The notes: a model not told the origin generated them from the sequence alone. A stretch of DNA of 64,000 nt from Hyphomicrobiales bacterium (GCA_017305935.1 JAFKJU010000021.1:61869-125868); one strand, 5' to 3'; positions 53,140 through 62,493 are shown, numbered from the stretch's first letter. A program made the numbers and translations.

Positions 53140-54714
53140 TTGAAAGCCTATATGAAGACCCTTCTGGCGGGGCTTGCCATGCTGGCGCCGCTCACCGCCA
53201 CGGCCTCCGCCGAGACGCTGCGCTGGGCATCCTCCGGCGACGTCATTTCCTACGACCCGAACGCCCAGGTCGACAGCTTCACCCAGAGCGTCCATCACAT
53301 GGTTTTCGACCCGCTGGTGCGTCGCAACAAGGATCTGAAGCTCGAGCCGGCGCTGGCAACCTCCTGGGAGGTGGTCGAGCCGACCCGCTGGCGCTTCAAG
53401 CTGCGCCAGGGCGTGAAATTCCACGAGGGCCAGACCTTCAATGCCGACGACGTCGTCGCCACCATCCAGCGCCAGATCGATCCGGGCGCGCGCAACAAGG
53501 AAAACCTCTCCGCCGTCACCGGCGTCGAGAAGGTGGACGACTACACCGTCGACCTTATCCTGCGCGGTCCCTATCCGCTGCTGCTCAACGACCTCGCCGC
53601 CATCTACATGCTCAGCAAGCCGTGGATGGAAGCCCATGATGCGCTGAAGCCCGGCAATGCCTCCACCGGCGTCGTCACCTATGCCAGCAACCATGCCAAC
53701 GGCACCGGCCCCTTCAAGCTGAAATCCTACGAGCCGGATTCGCGCTCGGTCTTCGAAGTCAACAAGGACTGGTGGGACAAGCCGCAGCACAATCTCGACG
53801 AGGTCGAGTTCCGTCCGATCGCCTCCGACGCCACCCGCGTCGCAGCCCTGCTCTCCGGCGAAGTCGACATGATCGCCCCGGTTCCGCTGCAGGACATTGA
53901 CCGCATCAGCAATACCGAGGGCCTGAAGGTCGTCGAAAACCCGTCGCTGCGCACCATCTTTCTGGTGCTGAACTTCCAGCCGGAACTGCATGCCATGCCC
54001 GGCAAGCCCAATCCGATGCTCGACGTGCGGGTGCGCCAGGCGCTGTGGAGCGCCATCGACCTCAACACCATCCAGAAGCGCCTGATGCGCGGCAAGTCGC
54101 GCATCGCCGGCCTGCTCGTGGCGCCCGAGGTCACCGGCTACGACCAGACCATCGATACGCCGATGCCCTACGACGTCGACAAGGCCAAGGCGCTGCTGAA
54201 GGAAGCCGGCTATCCCGACGGATTCAAGACGGGCCTTGCCTGCTCGAACGACCGCTACATCGCCGACGAGCAGATCTGCCTGACGATCGCTTCCATGTGG
54301 GCCAAGATCGGCGTGCAGGCGGATCTGAGCGTCGAAAGCAAGACGACCTACTTCCCGCGCACCGACAAGGGCGAGTTCGACGCCTATCTGCTCGGCTGGG
54401 CTTCGCTGCCGCCGATGGACGGCTTCAGCGCCCTGCAGTCGCTGCTCACCACCAATGACGGCGTGTTCGGCGGCAGCAACACCAACGGCCTTTCCAATGC
54501 CGATATCGATAAGCTGTCGCATGCCGCAGCCGTGGAGCTGGACGAAGCCAAGCGCGTCGACATGATGAAGCAGGCCTTCCGCATCGCCCATGACCAGGCT
54601 CTCTATATCCCGCTGCACCAGCAGCCGGTTGCCTGGGCGATGAGCACCAAGGTGGACATGCCGCAATTCGCCGACGAGTACGTTCGTCCCTGGTTCGCGA
54701 AGGTCAACAAGTAA
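53140..54714 (+). CDS. Peptide/nickel/opine-type ABC transporter substrate-binding protein
   Basis: The 524-residue periplasmic protein (SBP_bac_5) has signal peptide MKAYMKTLLAGLAMLAPLTATASA and family motifs 'LRWASSGDVISYDPNAQVDSFTQSVHHMVFDPLVRRNKDLKLEPALATSWEVVEPTRWRFKLRQGVKFHEGQTFNADDVV'. I chose TTG 53140, 7 bases after GGGAG; ATG 53152 is too far from it and GTG 53059 is upstream in the operator. The family carries peptides, opines, sugars and nickel. The adjoining amidohydrolases suggest an amide- or N-heterocycle-containing ligand here. Confidence 0.9.
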   Translation: MKAYMKTLLAGLAMLAPLTATASAETLRWASSGDVISYDPNAQVDSFTQSVHHMVFDPLVRRNKDLKLEPALATSWEVVEPTRWRFKLRQGVKFHEGQTFNADDVVATIQRQIDPGARNKENLSAVTGVEKVDDYTVDLILRGPYPLLLNDLAAIYMLSKPWMEAHDALKPGNASTGVVTYASNHANGTGPFKLKSYEPDSRSVFEVNKDWWDKPQHNLDEVEFRPIASDATRVAALLSGEVDMIAPVPLQDIDRISNTEGLKVVENPSLRTIFLVLNFQPELHAMPGKPNPMLDVRVRQALWSAIDLNTIQKRLMRGKSRIAGLLVAPEVTGYDQTIDTPMPYDVDKAKALLKEAGYPDGFKTGLACSNDRYIADEQICLTIASMWAKIGVQADLSVESKTTYFPRTDKGEFDAYLLGWASLPPMDGFSALQSLLTTNDGVFGGSNTNGLSNADIDKLSHAAAVELDEAKRVDMMKQAFRIAHDQALYIPLHQQPVAWAMSTKVDMPQFADEYVRPWFAKVNK

Positions 54715-54731
54715 CGGGTTCCTCCCCAGCC

Positions 54732-54766
54732 GCGATCCCGGCAGGCGCACGGCCGGCCGGGATCGC
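54732..54766 (+). terminator. Intercistronic hairpin after the binding-protein gene
   Basis: The 11-bp perfect stem GCGATCCCGGC (54732-54742) / GCCGGGATCGC (54756-54766), followed by TTCT, lies 18 bases after the stop and 107 before the permease start. It probably lowers read-through to the permease genes. Confidence 0.75.
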
Positions 54767-54873
54767 TTCTCAATCCGGCCGAACCCTCCCACGCCGATGA
54801 TGGCGTGGAGGACGCGGAGCGAACGGCCGGCTTTGCCCGTTTCGGGCTCGCTCCCTGCGCCAAGGACATTCCG

Positions 54874-55839
54874 ATGATCAGACTTCTTTCGGTCAGGCTG
54901 CTGCAGGCCATCCTCGTGATGGTCGCGGTGACGGCCATCGCCTTCATCATGTTCCGCTTTGTCGGCGATCCCGTCGCCTCCATGGTGCGCGAAGGCGCGA
55001 CGCAGGCGGAAAAGGATGCGTTGCGCGCCGCGCTCGGCCTCGACCGGTCGATCCCGGTGCAGTTCGTCCACTTCGTCGGTCAGGTGCTGACCGGCAATCT
55101 CGGCACCAGCTTTCGCTACCAGCAGCCGGTGACGGACCTGCTGCTCAACCGCCTGCCGGCGACGCTGGAACTGGTGGTCGTCGCCACCGTGCTGTCGCTG
55201 GCCATCGGCATTCCGCTCGGCGTGCTCTCGGCGCTGAAGCCGCATGCACTGCTGTCGCGGCTGACGCAATCGGCGACCCTGGTCGGCATTTCCATGCCCA
55301 CCTTCGTCACCGGCCTGCTGCTCATCCTGGTCTTCGCGGTCAACCTGCGCTGGCTGCCGTCCTCCGGGCGCGGCGATCTCGTCGATCTCGGTCTGTGGCA
55401 GACGGGTTTTCTCACCCTCTCGGGCCTGAAATCGCTGATCCTGCCGTCGATTACGCTGGCTTTGTTCCAGCTGACGCTGATCATGCGGCTGGTGCGTTCG
55501 GAAATGATCGACGTGCTGTCGTCGGATTACATCCGCTTCGCCTTCGCGCGCGGCCTGCCGAAATCCTACATCTACAGCAAGCTAGCGCTGCGCAATGCGC
55601 TGATGCCGGTGGTCACCGTCACTGGCCTGCAGATCGGCCAGCTCATCGCCTTCGCCATCGTGACCGAGACGGTGTTTCAATGGCCGGGCATGGGCCTGCT
55701 GTTCACCAATGCGGTCGGCTATCCCGATATTCCGGTGCTCTCGGCCTATCTGCTGTTCGTCGGTTTCCTGTTCGTGTTCATCAACATGATCGTCGACATT
55801 CTCTACACCTTCATCGACCCCCGACTGAGGACGAAATAA
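54874..55839 (+). CDS. Peptide-type ABC transporter permease, DppB class
   Basis: The 321-residue inner-membrane permease has about six membrane segments. N-terminal 'LLQAILVMVAVTAIAFIMFRFVGDPV' and central 'ALFQLTLIMRLVRSEMIDVLSSDYIRFAFARGLPKSYIYSKLALRNALMPVVTVTGLQIGQLIAFAIVTETVFQWPGMG' are the DppB/OppB signatures. ATG 54874 follows AAGGA by about 8 bases. Its TAA shares a base with the next ATG (TAATG). Confidence 0.93.
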   Translation: MIRLLSVRLLQAILVMVAVTAIAFIMFRFVGDPVASMVREGATQAEKDALRAALGLDRSIPVQFVHFVGQVLTGNLGTSFRYQQPVTDLLLNRLPATLELVVVATVLSLAIGIPLGVLSALKPHALLSRLTQSATLVGISMPTFVTGLLLILVFAVNLRWLPSSGRGDLVDLGLWQTGFLTLSGLKSLILPSITLALFQLTLIMRLVRSEMIDVLSSDYIRFAFARGLPKSYIYSKLALRNALMPVVTVTGLQIGQLIAFAIVTETVFQWPGMGLLFTNAVGYPDIPVLSAYLLFVGFLFVFINMIVDILYTFIDPRLRTK

Positions 55840-56741
55840 TGGCCATGGCCCGGCAATCCCTGTTGCACCGGCTTCCCCCGGTGTCCGTCATGATCGCCTT
55901 CTTAATTCTGGCGGTCATGCTTGTCCTGGTGATCTTCGCCCCGATGATCGCGCCGATGGATCCGCGCGACGTCTCTTCCTATTCGCTGATGGACATGGAA
56001 ATTCCGCCGGCCTTCATGGATGGCGGCGATCCGCGCTTCCTGCTCGGCACCGACAATCAGGGCCGCGACCTCGTCTCGGTCATCCTGTTCGGCCTGCGCA
56101 TCTCGGTGCTGATCGGTATCGGTGCGGTGCTGTTTGCCGCCGCCCTCGGCGTCATGCTCGGCCTGGTCGCCGGCTATTTCGGCGGCGTGGTCGACAGCGT
56201 CGTCATGCGCATCGCCGACGTGCTCGTCTCCTTCCCGACCATCCTCGTGGCGCTGCTGATCAGCGGCATCGCGCGTGCCCAACTCGGCACCGACATGGTG
56301 CTGACATGGGCACCGGTGATCCTGATCTTCGCCATCTCGGTCAATGAATGGGTGCAATATGCCCGCACGGTGCGCGCCTCGACCATGGTCGAGGTCTCGC
56401 GCGACTATGTGCGCGCCGCCAAGGTGATCGGTCTGCCCTCGGGGCGCATCATGGTCCGGCATATCCTGCCCAACGTCATGAGCTCGGTAATGGTCATCGC
56501 CACCATCAACCTCGCCGGCGCGATCCTGACGGAGGCGACGCTCTCCTTCCTCGGCGCCGGCATGCCGCCGACCTACCCCTCGCTCGGCACGCTGATCCGC
56601 ATTGGCAACCAGTTCCTGTTTTCGGGCCTATGGTGGATTGCCGTCATGCCCGCCGCCGTGCTGGTCATCCTCGTGCTGGCGGTCAATGTCGTCGGCGACT
56701 ATCTGCGCGATCGTTTCAACCCCAAGCTGATGGCCCGCTGA
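55839..56741 (+). CDS. Peptide-type ABC transporter permease, DppC class
   Basis: The 300-residue permease has 'LIFAPMIAPMDPRDV'-like N-terminal segments, 'FLLGTDNQGRDLVSVILFGLRISVLIGIGAV', the EAA loop 'TMVEVSRDYVRAAKVIGLPSGRIMVRHILPNVMSSVMV' and 'ILTEATLSFLGAGMPPTYPSLGTLI', a complete DppC/OppC pattern. It begins at ATG 55839, overlapping the DppB-class stop by one base, and is one base from the ATPase start. Confidence 0.93.
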   Translation: MAMARQSLLHRLPPVSVMIAFLILAVMLVLVIFAPMIAPMDPRDVSSYSLMDMEIPPAFMDGGDPRFLLGTDNQGRDLVSVILFGLRISVLIGIGAVLFAAALGVMLGLVAGYFGGVVDSVVMRIADVLVSFPTILVALLISGIARAQLGTDMVLTWAPVILIFAISVNEWVQYARTVRASTMVEVSRDYVRAAKVIGLPSGRIMVRHILPNVMSSVMVIATINLAGAILTEATLSFLGAGMPPTYPSLGTLIRIGNQFLFSGLWWIAVMPAAVLVILVLAVNVVGDYLRDRFNPKLMAR

Positions 56742-56742
56742 G

Positions 56743-58461
56743 ATGACAAAGACCAAGCCTCCCGTGCTCGACATCAGGAATTTGCGGGTCGAATACCCGC
56801 TCGCCACCGGCGATGTGCTGGTCGCGGTCAAGGACATCGACCTCGTCATCCAGCCCGGCGAAATCCATGCCCTGGTCGGCGAATCCGGCGCCGGCAAGAC
56901 CACGGTCGGCAATGCGCTGATGGGCCTGCTGCAGGCCCCCGGCAAGATCGTCTCCGGCTCGATCGACATTGCCGGCAAGCCCATCGACCTGCGCACCGGC
57001 CGCACCGAAGGCATCGTGCCCGGCCGCGATGTCGGCGCCATCTTCCAGGATCCGATGACCAGCCTCAATCCGCTGTTCACCGTCCAGGACCAGCTCTGCG
57101 AAGGCATGCTCACCCATCTGAAGATTTCCGCACGCGAGGCTCGCGCCCGCGCGCTCGATCTGATGAAGGCGGTCGGCATTCCCGAGCCGGAGCGCCGCCT
57201 CGGCAGCTATCCGCATCAATTGTCGGGCGGCCAGCGCCAGCGCGTGGTCATCGCCACGGCGCTCGCCTGCGATCCGCAGCTGATCGTCGCCGACGAGCCG
57301 ACCACGGCGCTCGACGTCTCGGTGCAGGCGCAGATCCTCAAGCTGATCCGCGATCTCGCCGACCAGCGCGGCGTCGGCGTGCTGCTCGTCACCCATAACA
57401 TGGGCGTCGTCGCCGAAATCGCCGACCGCGTCACCATCATGCAGAACGGCGCGGTGGTCGAAAGCGGCCCGGCGCGCGAGGTGCTGACCGCACCGAAAGC
57501 GCCTTACGCCCGCACCCTGATCGCCGCCGTGCCGCCGATCGACACGCGGCTGGAACGCCTGCCGGTGCCGAGCGAGGAGACCAAGGTGACGCTGGAGGCG
57601 CGCGACGCCGTGCGCCGCAACAACAAGAAGGGCAATGCCGAACGCAGCGACGAGGTCGTGCTCGACGTCCGCAATCTCTGCGTCGAATACGGCAAGGGTT
57701 CGCTGATCCCCGGCCGCAAGACCTCCGTGTTCAAGGCGGTCAAGAGCGTGTCCTTCAATGTGAAGCGCGGCGAAATCTTCGGCCTCGTCGGCGAATCCGG
57801 CTGCGGCAAGACCACGGTCGCCAACACGATTGCCGGCCTCGTCACCCAGAGTTCCGGCGATATCGACTTCCAGGGCAATTCGCTGGGCGGCCATCGGGCG
57901 CGTTCGGTGCGCCAGTCGTTGCAGATGGTGTTCCAGGATCCCTATTCGGCGCTCAATCCGCGGCTGCGCATCAACAATGCCATCGCCGAGCCGATCCTGT
58001 TCTACAAGCTCGCCTCCAATGGCGCTGAAGCGCGGCAGGATGCGAAGACGTTGTTGGAAGCCGTCGGCCTGCCGGGCGATGCCGGCCTGCGCTTCGCGCA
58101 TGCCTTCTCCGGCGGCCAGCGCCAGCGCATTGCCATTGCCCGTGCGCTCGGTCCACGCCCGTCGATGCTGATCTGCGACGAGCCGACTTCGGCGCTCGAC
58201 GTCTCCGTTCAGGCGCAGCTTCTCAACCTGCTCAAGGATCTGCGCGACCTTGCCGGCCTCTCCATGCTGTTCATCAGCCATGACCTGGCGGTCATTCGCC
58301 AGATGTGCGACCGCATCGCCGTGATGAAATCCGGCGAGATCGTCGAACTGGCCGATACCGAAACCCTGTTCACCGCGCCGAAGCACGACTACACCCGTGA
58401 GCTTCTGCGCCTTGCGCCGTCGCTGGAGCGCATTCTGGAGCGGGAGCGGGCTTCAGCCTGA
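56743..58461 (+). CDS. Peptide-type ABC transporter fused double ATPase (DppD-DppF)
   Basis: The 572-residue protein joins two ATPases. The first has Walker A GESGAGKT at residues 46-53, 'LSGGQRQRVVIATALA' and 'LIVADEPTTALD'. The second has Walker A GESGCGKT at 350-357, 'FSGGQRQRIAIARALG' and 'MLICDEPTSALD'. A linker of about 40 residues with many basic and acidic residues connects them. Fused forms are common in rhizobia, like GsiA/YejF. With the two permeases and the binding protein it makes a complete importer. Confidence 0.93.
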   Translation: MTKTKPPVLDIRNLRVEYPLATGDVLVAVKDIDLVIQPGEIHALVGESGAGKTTVGNALMGLLQAPGKIVSGSIDIAGKPIDLRTGRTEGIVPGRDVGAIFQDPMTSLNPLFTVQDQLCEGMLTHLKISAREARARALDLMKAVGIPEPERRLGSYPHQLSGGQRQRVVIATALACDPQLIVADEPTTALDVSVQAQILKLIRDLADQRGVGVLLVTHNMGVVAEIADRVTIMQNGAVVESGPAREVLTAPKAPYARTLIAAVPPIDTRLERLPVPSEETKVTLEARDAVRRNNKKGNAERSDEVVLDVRNLCVEYGKGSLIPGRKTSVFKAVKSVSFNVKRGEIFGLVGESGCGKTTVANTIAGLVTQSSGDIDFQGNSLGGHRARSVRQSLQMVFQDPYSALNPRLRINNAIAEPILFYKLASNGAEARQDAKTLLEAVGLPGDAGLRFAHAFSGGQRQRIAIARALGPRPSMLICDEPTSALDVSVQAQLLNLLKDLRDLAGLSMLFISHDLAVIRQMCDRIAVMKSGEIVELADTETLFTAPKHDYTRELLRLAPSLERILERERASA

Positions 58462-58521
58462 TTTGTGGCGCAGGCGCAATCGCCTGCCGCCATTCTTGAA
58501 ACAAAAGGGAGACCGCAGGCC

Positions 58522-59964
58522 ATGGCCGATATCCTCATCCGCAACGGAACCGTCATCGCCATCGATGCCGAACGGCGCATCATCGCCGATGGCGCCGTGG
58601 CCATCGAAGGCGACCGTATCGTCGCCGTCGGCCCGAGCGAGGAGGTTGCCCGCGACCATCCGGCCGGCGAGGTCATCGATGCGCGCGGCATGGCGATCAT
58701 GCCGGGCTTCGTCGATGCTCATGCCCATGCCGGCCATGGTCTGGTCAAGACCATCGGAGGCGGCCGCAGCGAACCTTGGTACAAGGCATGTGCCGGCGGC
58801 TACACCGTCGGCTCGACGCCCGAATTCTGGCATGCCGAGGCGCAGCTTGCGGCGCTGGAGCGCCTGCGTTTCGGGGTCACCACCGGCGTTTCGCTGCTCG
58901 GCGGCGGCGATTCGGTGATGCGCACCGATCGTCCCGAATATGGTGACGCCCATATGGAGGGCGTTCTCGGCATCGGGACGCGCTCTGTGGTTGCCATCGG
59001 CTCGACGCGTCCGCCGCATCCACTCACCTATGCGCGGTGGGACGGCGACACCCGCACCGATTATCCCATTACCTTTGAAGACCAGTTCGCCACCTGCGAA
59101 ACACTCATCGACCGCTGGCACCGCACCCATGAGGACCGGCTGCACATCGCCCTTCTGACCCCGACCTTGCATCGGGAACATCTGGAAAAGCCCGGCGCCG
59201 AAGAGGCGATTGCCGAAACCCGCAAACTCAAGTGGATGGCGGAGGAACGCGGCCTGATCTTCACCCAGGACGGCCACACCAAGGGAAGTGTTCGTATCGC
59301 CAACCAGATCGGCATTCTCGGGCCGCACACGCTTCTCTCGCATGCGACCGGCCTCGACGAGGACGAAATCACCCTCTGCGCCGAAACCGGCACCTGCATC
59401 GTCCATAATCCGAGCGCGGTTGCCGCGATCCTCGCGCGCTGCCCGGTGACGGAGCTGATCGATGCCGGCGTCACCGTCGCCATCGGTTCGGATGCGACCG
59501 CGCCGGATCGCTCCGGCGATATGTTCCGCCACATGCAGCAATGCATGCATTACCACCGCACCCATTTCCACGATCCGAGCTGGCTGCCGCCGGGCAAGGC
59601 GCTGGAAATGTGCACCATCGACGCCGCCCGCGTGCTCGGCCTCGACCATGAGATCGGCTCGCTGGAGCCGGGCAAGAAGGCCGACGTCATCCTCGTCGAC
59701 CTGCGTCGCGCGCATCTCTATCCCGCCCATATGCCGGAATACCGCGTCACCTATTTCGCCAATGGCAACGACGTCCATACCGTGCTGGTCGGCGGCAAGG
59801 TGCTGCTGCGCAACCGCGTCGCGCTCTATGTCGACGAGGATGCGGTGCTCGATGCCGCGCATCGCGAGGCCGAGCTGATGATCGACCGCCTCGACCTGCG
59901 CGCGGCGCTTAAAACCCCGCGCATGTTCTGGGGCCATAGCCGCGATCTCGACCTGATCGAGTAA
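58522..59964 (+). CDS. ATZ/TRZ-type amidohydrolase (second copy, paralogue of the 51611 gene)
   Basis: The 480-residue enzyme has 'MPGFVDAHAHAGHGLVKTIGGGRSEPWY' (His67, His69), 'GLIFTQDGHTKGS', 'HTLLSHATGLDEDEITLCAETGTCIVHNPSAVAAILAR' and 'VTVAIGSDATAPDRSGDMFRHMQQ', a full metal-binding set. It resembles the 51611-52975 enzyme in every motif but carries an insertion after the HxH region. ATG 58522 is preceded by GGGAG and GCAGG. It is downstream of the ATPase in the importer operon, so its substrate probably enters through that importer. Confidence 0.9.
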   Translation: MADILIRNGTVIAIDAERRIIADGAVAIEGDRIVAVGPSEEVARDHPAGEVIDARGMAIMPGFVDAHAHAGHGLVKTIGGGRSEPWYKACAGGYTVGSTPEFWHAEAQLAALERLRFGVTTGVSLLGGGDSVMRTDRPEYGDAHMEGVLGIGTRSVVAIGSTRPPHPLTYARWDGDTRTDYPITFEDQFATCETLIDRWHRTHEDRLHIALLTPTLHREHLEKPGAEEAIAETRKLKWMAEERGLIFTQDGHTKGSVRIANQIGILGPHTLLSHATGLDEDEITLCAETGTCIVHNPSAVAAILARCPVTELIDAGVTVAIGSDATAPDRSGDMFRHMQQCMHYHRTHFHDPSWLPPGKALEMCTIDAARVLGLDHEIGSLEPGKKADVILVDLRRAHLYPAHMPEYRVTYFANGNDVHTVLVGGKVLLRNRVALYVDEDAVLDAAHREAELMIDRLDLRAALKTPRMFWGHSRDLDLIE

Positions 59965-59995
59965 GGGCGCGCCGACCGGCCGGGAGACGACGACC

Positions 59996-60664
59996 ATGCT
60001 GCATATCCTTCGATATGTCCTGCGATCCATCCTCGCCGTGATGCTGATCCTCCTTCCCGCGACCGGATTTGGCCAGACCATGACAGACCTTCACCACGCC
60101 GCCGCCGCCAATGACGTCGAAGCGATCCACACATTGCTGGCAAAGGGTGCCGATCTCGAAGCCCGCGACGGGGAGGGCCGCACCGCCCTGCTGGTCGCCA
60201 CCCATGAAAACCGGGTCGAGGCCGCAACCGCCCTGATCGAGGCCGGCGCCGACGTCAACGCCAGGGACCATATCCACGACAGCCCCTATCTGTATGCCGG
60301 CGCGCGCGGCCTGCTGACGATCCTCAAGCTGACGGTGTCGCATGGCGCCGATCTCAAAAGCACCAACCGTTACGGCGGAACCGCTCTTATCCCGGCCGCC
60401 GAGCGCGGCCATGTCGAAGCGGTGCAGATGCTGATCGCCGCCGGCGTCAGGCTCGATCATGTCAACCGGCTCGGCTGGACGGCGCTGCTGGAGGCGATCA
60501 TCCTCAGCGACGGTGGTCCGCGGCATGTGGAGATCGTCAAGCGCCTGCTTGCGGCCGGTGCCGATCCGCGCCTGGCGGACGCAGAGGGCGTGACGCCGCT
60601 CACGCATGCGCGCCAGCGCGGGTACGAAGCCATGGTGAAACTGTTGCAGGCGGCGGGCGGGTAG
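59996..60664 (+). CDS. Exported ankyrin-repeat protein
   Basis: The 222-residue protein has an N-terminal signal/anchor (hydrophobic residues about 8-24, 'ILAVMLILLPATGFGQ'). Five to six ankyrin repeats follow from about residue 30 ('TDLHHAAAANDVEAIHTLLAKGADLEARDGEGRTALLVATHENRVEAATALIEAGADVNARD', 'GTALIPAAERGHVEAVQMLIAAG', 'GVTPLTHARQRGYEAMVKLLQAAGG'). Such periplasmic solo-ankyrin proteins are found beside catalases, transporters and enzymes as presumed binding partners. It is 31 bases after the amidohydrolase, GGGAG upstream, and probably in the same operon. Confidence 0.9.
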   Translation: MLHILRYVLRSILAVMLILLPATGFGQTMTDLHHAAAANDVEAIHTLLAKGADLEARDGEGRTALLVATHENRVEAATALIEAGADVNARDHIHDSPYLYAGARGLLTILKLTVSHGADLKSTNRYGGTALIPAAERGHVEAVQMLIAAGVRLDHVNRLGWTALLEAIILSDGGPRHVEIVKRLLAAGADPRLADAEGVTPLTHARQRGYEAMVKLLQAAGG

Positions 60665-60719
60665 TTGCGCGCCGCAGCAGCCTTGAAGAACAAGAAGAAA
60701 AACAAAGGAAACATCCAAC

Positions 60720-61919
60720 ATGTCGGAAGCCAAACAGGCCGAACCCGGTCGGCGCGCGATGCTGCTCGCCCTCGTGGTGCTGATTGCCCTCAATCTCAGG
60801 CCCTTCCTCACCGCGCCGGGGCCGGTTCTGAAGGAGATCGTCGCCGAGACTGGCATGGGTTACGGCAGCCTGGCGCTGCTGACGCTGCTGCCGATGATGC
60901 TGATGGGCGTCGGCGCTTTCGTCTCGCCCGGCATCCAGGCAGCCATCGGCACAAGGCGCGGCATCCTCATCGCGCTGCTGGTGCTGGCGGCAGGCTCGCT
61001 GCTGCGCCTCGTCGCGCCCGGCGGCGTGACGCTGGTGATCACGGCAGCGTTCTGCGGCGCCGGCGTCGCCTTCATCCAGGCGGCCTTTCCCGGCATCATC
61101 AAGGCGGAGTTTCCCAAGAACATTCCAGTCGTCACCGGGCTCTATTCGGCCATGCTGATGGGCGGCGGTGCGCTCGGCGCGCGGCTGACGCCGCTGCTGG
61201 TCAGCCATGGCTACGGCTGGCGCCCGGCGCTCGCCTGGCTTGCCGCCCCCGCGCTCGTCGCCTTCGCGGCGGCCTGTCTTATTTTGAAGGATTCGCGCGG
61301 CAGCCGCCCGGACAAGGCGCTGACCGGCCAATTGCTGCGCCGGCCGCGCACCTGGACGCTGATCCTCGCCTTCGGCCTCGTCAATGCCGGCTATTCCTCC
61401 GTGGTCGCCTGGCTTGCCGCCTATTACCAGGCGCTCGGCTGGAGCAGCGGCGACAGCGGCAACCTCGTGGCGCTGCTGGCGGTCTGCCAGGCGGCCGCAG
61501 CACTTGGCCTGCCGATCCTGGCGCGCCGCAATATCGATCGCCGCGCCTTCCTCTGCCTGACGCTCGCCATGCAGGCGGTCGGCTTTGCCGGGCTCGCGCT
61601 TGCGCCGCAGGTGGCCCCCACCGTCTGGGCGGGCCTCACCGGCGCCGGTCTCGGCAGCAGCTTTGCGCTCGCCATCGTCACCGCGCTCGATCATCTGCCG
61701 CGGCCGCAGGAGGCTGGCGTGCTTGTGGCGCTGATGCAGGGCGGCGGTTTCTTGATCGCCTCGCTCGGTCCCTTCGCCACCGCCTTCCTGCATGATGTCA
61801 GCGGCGGGTTTGCCACCGGCTGGATGATGCATCTCGCCTGCGTGATCGGCGTCTTCTTCCTCTACCGTCGTTTCGATCCCGGCCAGTATCCGCGCGTCAT
61901 GCAGCCGCAGGCCGCTTGA
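60720..61919 (+). CDS. MFS transporter, CynX/NimT type
   Basis: The 399-residue membrane protein has twelve predicted helices and the CynX-like N-terminus 'LLALVVLIALNLRPFLTAPGPVLKEIVAETGMGYGSLALLTLLPMMLMGVGAF'. Other features are 'FPGIIKAEFPKNIPVVTGLYSAMLMGGGALGARLTPLL' and 'GLGSSFALAIVTALDHLPRPQEAGVLVALMQGGGFLIASLGPF'. E. coli CynX exports or imports cyanate, and NimT/YeaN effluxes 2-nitroimidazole; here a small product of ring cleavage (cyanate- or urea-like) would be consistent, but that is inference. AAAGGAAA precedes ATG 60720, and the gene may end the amidohydrolase operon. Confidence 0.9.
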   Translation: MSEAKQAEPGRRAMLLALVVLIALNLRPFLTAPGPVLKEIVAETGMGYGSLALLTLLPMMLMGVGAFVSPGIQAAIGTRRGILIALLVLAAGSLLRLVAPGGVTLVITAAFCGAGVAFIQAAFPGIIKAEFPKNIPVVTGLYSAMLMGGGALGARLTPLLVSHGYGWRPALAWLAAPALVAFAAACLILKDSRGSRPDKALTGQLLRRPRTWTLILAFGLVNAGYSSVVAWLAAYYQALGWSSGDSGNLVALLAVCQAAAALGLPILARRNIDRRAFLCLTLAMQAVGFAGLALAPQVAPTVWAGLTGAGLGSSFALAIVTALDHLPRPQEAGVLVALMQGGGFLIASLGPFATAFLHDVSGGFATGWMMHLACVIGVFFLYRRFDPGQYPRVMQPQAA

Positions 61920-61923
61920 TAGT

Positions 61924-62493
61924 TCAGGAAACCACGTTGCGTACGAAAGTCAGCGGCTCCGCCTGCCGGTTGAGATAGGCATAGGGCTGGGCCGAACTGT
62001 AAACCGCAAAGGTGCCGGCCGGATAATCCTGTGTCCGTCCGGCCAGCTCCAGCGTCAATAGGCCCCCCGTCACGAATAGCATTTCATGCCAGCCGGCCGG
62101 ATCGGGCTCGGCATCGTAACGGTCTCCCGGGCCGAGTGACCAGAGCCACATCTGCGCCTCCGCCACCGCCGGCGCAGACGCCAACAGCCGCGCCTCGCTG
62201 CCGGTGACCGCGCCGCGCCACGTCACTTCATCGATGTTTTCGCGCGTCTCATGAGCGGGATCGCGCACCAGATCGGCGAACCGCACGCCCAGCGCCGCCG
62301 CCAGTCTGTCGAGGCTCGACAGGCTGATATTGGCGTCGCCCCCCTCGACCGCGACGATCATCCGCCGGCTGATGCCGGATTTCTCCGCCAGCGCCGTCTG
62401 CGCCAGGCCTGCCTTGGCGCGCAGTCGCCTGAGATTGCCGGCGACATGGGCGAGGACGTCGCCTCCATCTTGACTGTGCAATATATTGCTCAT
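61924..62493 (-). CDS. XRE-family regulator with C-terminal cupin domain
   Basis: The 189-residue protein has an N-terminal HTH_3 domain 'LRRLRAKAGLAQTALAEKSGISRRMIVAVEGGDANISLSSLDRLAAALGVRFADLV' (about residues 18-72) and a C-terminal cupin ('GDRYDAEPDPAGWHEMLFVTGGLLTLELAGRTQDYPAGTFAVYSSAQPYAYLNRQAEPLTFVR'). XRE-cupin proteins typically regulate amino acid, polyamine or aminotransferase genes next door. It is convergent with the MFS gene and divergent from the aminotransferase. AAGGCAAGG lies just upstream of ATG 62493. Palindromes occur in its start region. Confidence 0.9.
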   Translation of the reverse strand: MSNILHSQDGGDVLAHVAGNLRRLRAKAGLAQTALAEKSGISRRMIVAVEGGDANISLSSLDRLAAALGVRFADLVRDPAHETRENIDEVTWRGAVTGSEARLLASAPAVAEAQMWLWSLGPGDRYDAEPDPAGWHEMLFVTGGLLTLELAGRTQDYPAGTFAVYSSAQPYAYLNRQAEPLTFVRNVVS

